The position numbers were made by a program, and so were the translations under genes. DNA of 7,556 bases, taken from the NCBI GenBank assembly GCA_016180165.1, contig JACPBU010000026.1, positions 1 through 7,556 on the forward strand, given 5' to 3'. The notes under the pieces are model-generated. The model searched no databases. It was not told the origin of the DNA and saw only the letters and a program-made list of their open reading frames with translations. Source of the stretch: Candidatus Woesearchaeota archaeon. GTDB lineage: Archaea > Nanobdellota > Nanobdellia > Woesearchaeales > JACPBV01. Shown in pieces: positions 6,381 to 7,556 of the stretch (position 1 is its first letter; every line of letters begins with the position of its first letter).

Positions 6381-6384
6381 AATC

Positions 6385-7410
6385 ATGGCAGAGGAGCATC
6401 ACGAGCACCACAATTTCCACCAGCATGTGAAGATTACTATCATCGATTATGACAAGAAGCATGTGCTGAGGAAGGAGATCAGGGACCCAAAGGAATGCTT
6501 TCCGTTCAGGGACAGGCCGACAGTAACCTGGATCAACATCGACGGCATCCACAGGCTTGATGTGAACGAATGCATCGGCAAGCACTTCAACCTCCACCCC
6601 CTTGTTCTTGAAGACCTGACCAATGTCAAGCAGCGCCCAAAGCTCGAAGATTTTGACTCTTACATCTTCCTTATCCTCAAGATGATCTATTTCGATGCTG
6701 CTGGAGAGATACAATCCGAGCAGGTGAGCATCATCCTTGGCAGGAATTTTGTGATATCATTCCAGGAAACGGAGGGGTTTGATGTCTTTGGCCCAATCAG
6801 GGAGCGCATCAACAACTCCAAGGGGAGGCACCGGAGATATGGAGCAGATTACCTGCTGTATACGCTCATCGATGCTATCGTCGACAATTATTTCACCATC
6901 CTCGAAAAGCTGGGGGAGAAGATTGAGGTGCTGGAAGAAGAGATGATCAGGAATCCGCATCCCCAGACGTATAAGCATCTTCACTCTCTCAAAAATCATT
7001 TGTTTTCCATGAGGAGGTCGGTATGGCCGGTCAGGGAGGTCATCACCGCATTGGAGAACACTGACAACAAGCTCATCCACGAAAAGACCAAAGTCTACCT
7101 GAGGGATGCCTATGACCATGCAGTGCAGGCCATCGATAATATCGAGTCTCACCGGGAAACCATCTCGGGAGTCCTTGACCTCTATCTCTCCGGGCTCAAT
7201 TACCGGCTGCAATATGTCGTGAAAGTCCTGACGCTTCTGACTACCATCACCACTCCATTTGTGGTCATCGCAAGCATCTACGGGATGAACTTTAAGAATA
7301 TGCCTGAGCTTGACTGGCAGTATGGGTACCCGCTGTCTATCATCCTGATGGGCACTATCGCAACGGTCATGGCAGTTTATTTCTGGAAGAAGAAATGGAT
7401 GTTTGACTGA
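6385..7410 (+). CDS. corA: CorA-family magnesium/cobalt transport protein
   Basis: Encodes a 341-residue CorA, close to the usual family length, which forms a pentameric membrane channel admitting Mg2+ and other divalent cations. The cytoplasmic domain shows family blocks: HPLVLEDLTN (71-80) and QRPKLEDFDSY (83-93), EQVSIILGRNFVISFQE (112-128) and the long helix around 152-260. TM1 is about 277-299 and ends in YGMN (299-302), the selectivity-loop signature, followed by KNMPEL; TM2 is about 315-334, followed by a basic KKKW tail typical of the ring near the pore. The N-terminus is His-rich (six His within 5-14), not a standard CorA feature. GAGGG four bases before ATG supports the start. The gene is divergent from the giant secreted protein, with no visible operon partner. 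Family assignment is firm; exact ion preference is not. Confidence 0.97.
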   Translation: MAEEHHEHHNFHQHVKITIIDYDKKHVLRKEIRDPKECFPFRDRPTVTWINIDGIHRLDVNECIGKHFNLHPLVLEDLTNVKQRPKLEDFDSYIFLILKMIYFDAAGEIQSEQVSIILGRNFVISFQETEGFDVFGPIRERINNSKGRHRRYGADYLLYTLIDAIVDNYFTILEKLGEKIEVLEEEMIRNPHPQTYKHLHSLKNHLFSMRRSVWPVREVITALENTDNKLIHEKTKVYLRDAYDHAVQAIDNIESHRETISGVLDLYLSGLNYRLQYVVKVLTLLTTITTPFVVIASIYGMNFKNMPELDWQYGYPLSIILMGTIATVMAVYFWKKKWMFD

Positions 7411-7442
7411 ATTGGGAAGGCATTTGTTAGCATCCTCAAAAC

Positions 7443-7461
7443 TTCTGACATCAGAAATTTT
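7443..7461 (+). terminator. Weak hairpin/T-run terminator candidate after corA
   Basis: TTCTG (7443-7447) and CAGAA (7452-7456) form a 5-bp stem with an ACAT loop, followed by ATTTT. It begins about 30 bases after the corA stop codon. A larger 7-bp inverted repeat, GGGAAGG (7414-7420)/CCTTCCC (7465-7471), encloses it. The T-run is short for an archaeal terminator, hence the low confidence. Confidence 0.3.
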
Positions 7462-7523
7462 GGTCCTTCCCCCTGCAAGGGCGGAAAAACGCTCCACTTG
7501 CTTCGCAACGGAAGGAAAATCTT

Positions 7524-7556
7524 ATGTTCACGTTTGTAGAATGTGGGAGAATCCTG
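7524..7556 (+). CDS. Possible 5' end of an unidentified plus-strand gene
   Basis: ATG at 7524 opens a frame that remains open for the 11 codons to the window edge (MFTFVECGRIL). GGAAGG at 7510-7515, eight bases upstream, could be its ribosome binding site. With so few codons this may be chance, and no family can be recognised. Confidence 0.25.
   Translation, partial: MFTFVECGRIL

Larger units (their letters stand above)
5975..6384. other. Divergent intergenic region between the giant gene and corA
   Basis: About 410 bases beyond the giant gene's promoter carry no supportable gene; frames here are short and start-poor. The region instead holds a segment bounded by perfect inverted repeats (6007-6116), a hairpin (6182-6226), two 22-base direct repeats (6270-6291 and 6302-6323) and A-rich DNA before corA. 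A pyrimidine run, TTCTTTTTTCC at 6139-6149, could stop plus-strand transcription. These items are listed separately. Confidence 0.5.

Noticed and set aside
6274..6714. Minus-strand frame of 146 codons with a hydrophobic C-terminal end
   Set aside because: Most of it is antisense to corA; the membrane-like end comes from the A-rich corA leader read in reverse.
6757..7497. Minus-strand frame of 246 codons opposite corA
   Set aside because: It is the antisense of a firmly identified CorA gene and contains no recognisable domain.
7380..7556. Minus-strand open frame entering from the window edge (QDSPTFYKRE...)
   Set aside because: It runs through the inverted repeats after corA and ends inside corA antisense; it resembles translated intergenic DNA and has no domain.
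1..7556. CRISPR array
   Set aside because: No regularly spaced near-identical repeats; the only close direct repeats are the two copies upstream of corA.

Overview
The window looks archaeal, probably from a DPANN-type lineage (Woesearchaeota/Pacearchaeota-like); that placement is an inference from gene style, not from a marker gene. The evidence is BRE/TATA-type promoters, very short leaders, a giant secreted protein dense in N-glycosylation sequons with NosD-like beta-helix repeats, Cys-rich modules of a kind I associate with these archaea, and a non-ATG start.

Layout: (1) Positions 1-34, minus strand: the first 11 codons of a probable exported protein that leaves the window. (2) 35-280: intergenic DNA with a promoter for that partial gene and several nested inverted repeats that could fold as RNA. 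(3) 281-5935, minus strand: one 1884-codon gene occupying three quarters of the window. It encodes a signal peptide, a Cys-rich region with four thrombospondin-1-like repeats and two DCGG repeats, a metzincin-like zinc protease domain, a small Cys-rich linker, three right-handed beta-helix modules and two C-terminal GWNL repeats. (4) 5936-6384: a 449-base divergent intergenic region with the big gene's promoter, a 110-bp segment bounded by perfect 11-bp inverted repeats, a hairpin, and a pair of 22-bp direct repeats just upstream of corA. (5) 6385-7410, plus strand: a full-length CorA-family divalent-cation channel with a GMN motif and an unusual His-rich N-terminus. (6) 7411-7556: inverted repeats, a weak terminator candidate and a possible start of another plus-strand gene.

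The two minus-strand genes share nearly the same promoter block (CGAAATGT followed by TTTATA), which suggests that the giant protease and its downstream exported neighbour are expressed together although each has its own promoter. CorA is divergently transcribed and looks like an unrelated housekeeping ion transporter. The most interesting object is the giant secreted protein, which combines a disulfide-rich, sequon-free N-terminal third with a protease and a very sequon-rich beta-helix part. Its architecture suggests an extracellular protease carrying a carbohydrate- or surface-binding stalk, but no substrate or partner can be read from the sequence.
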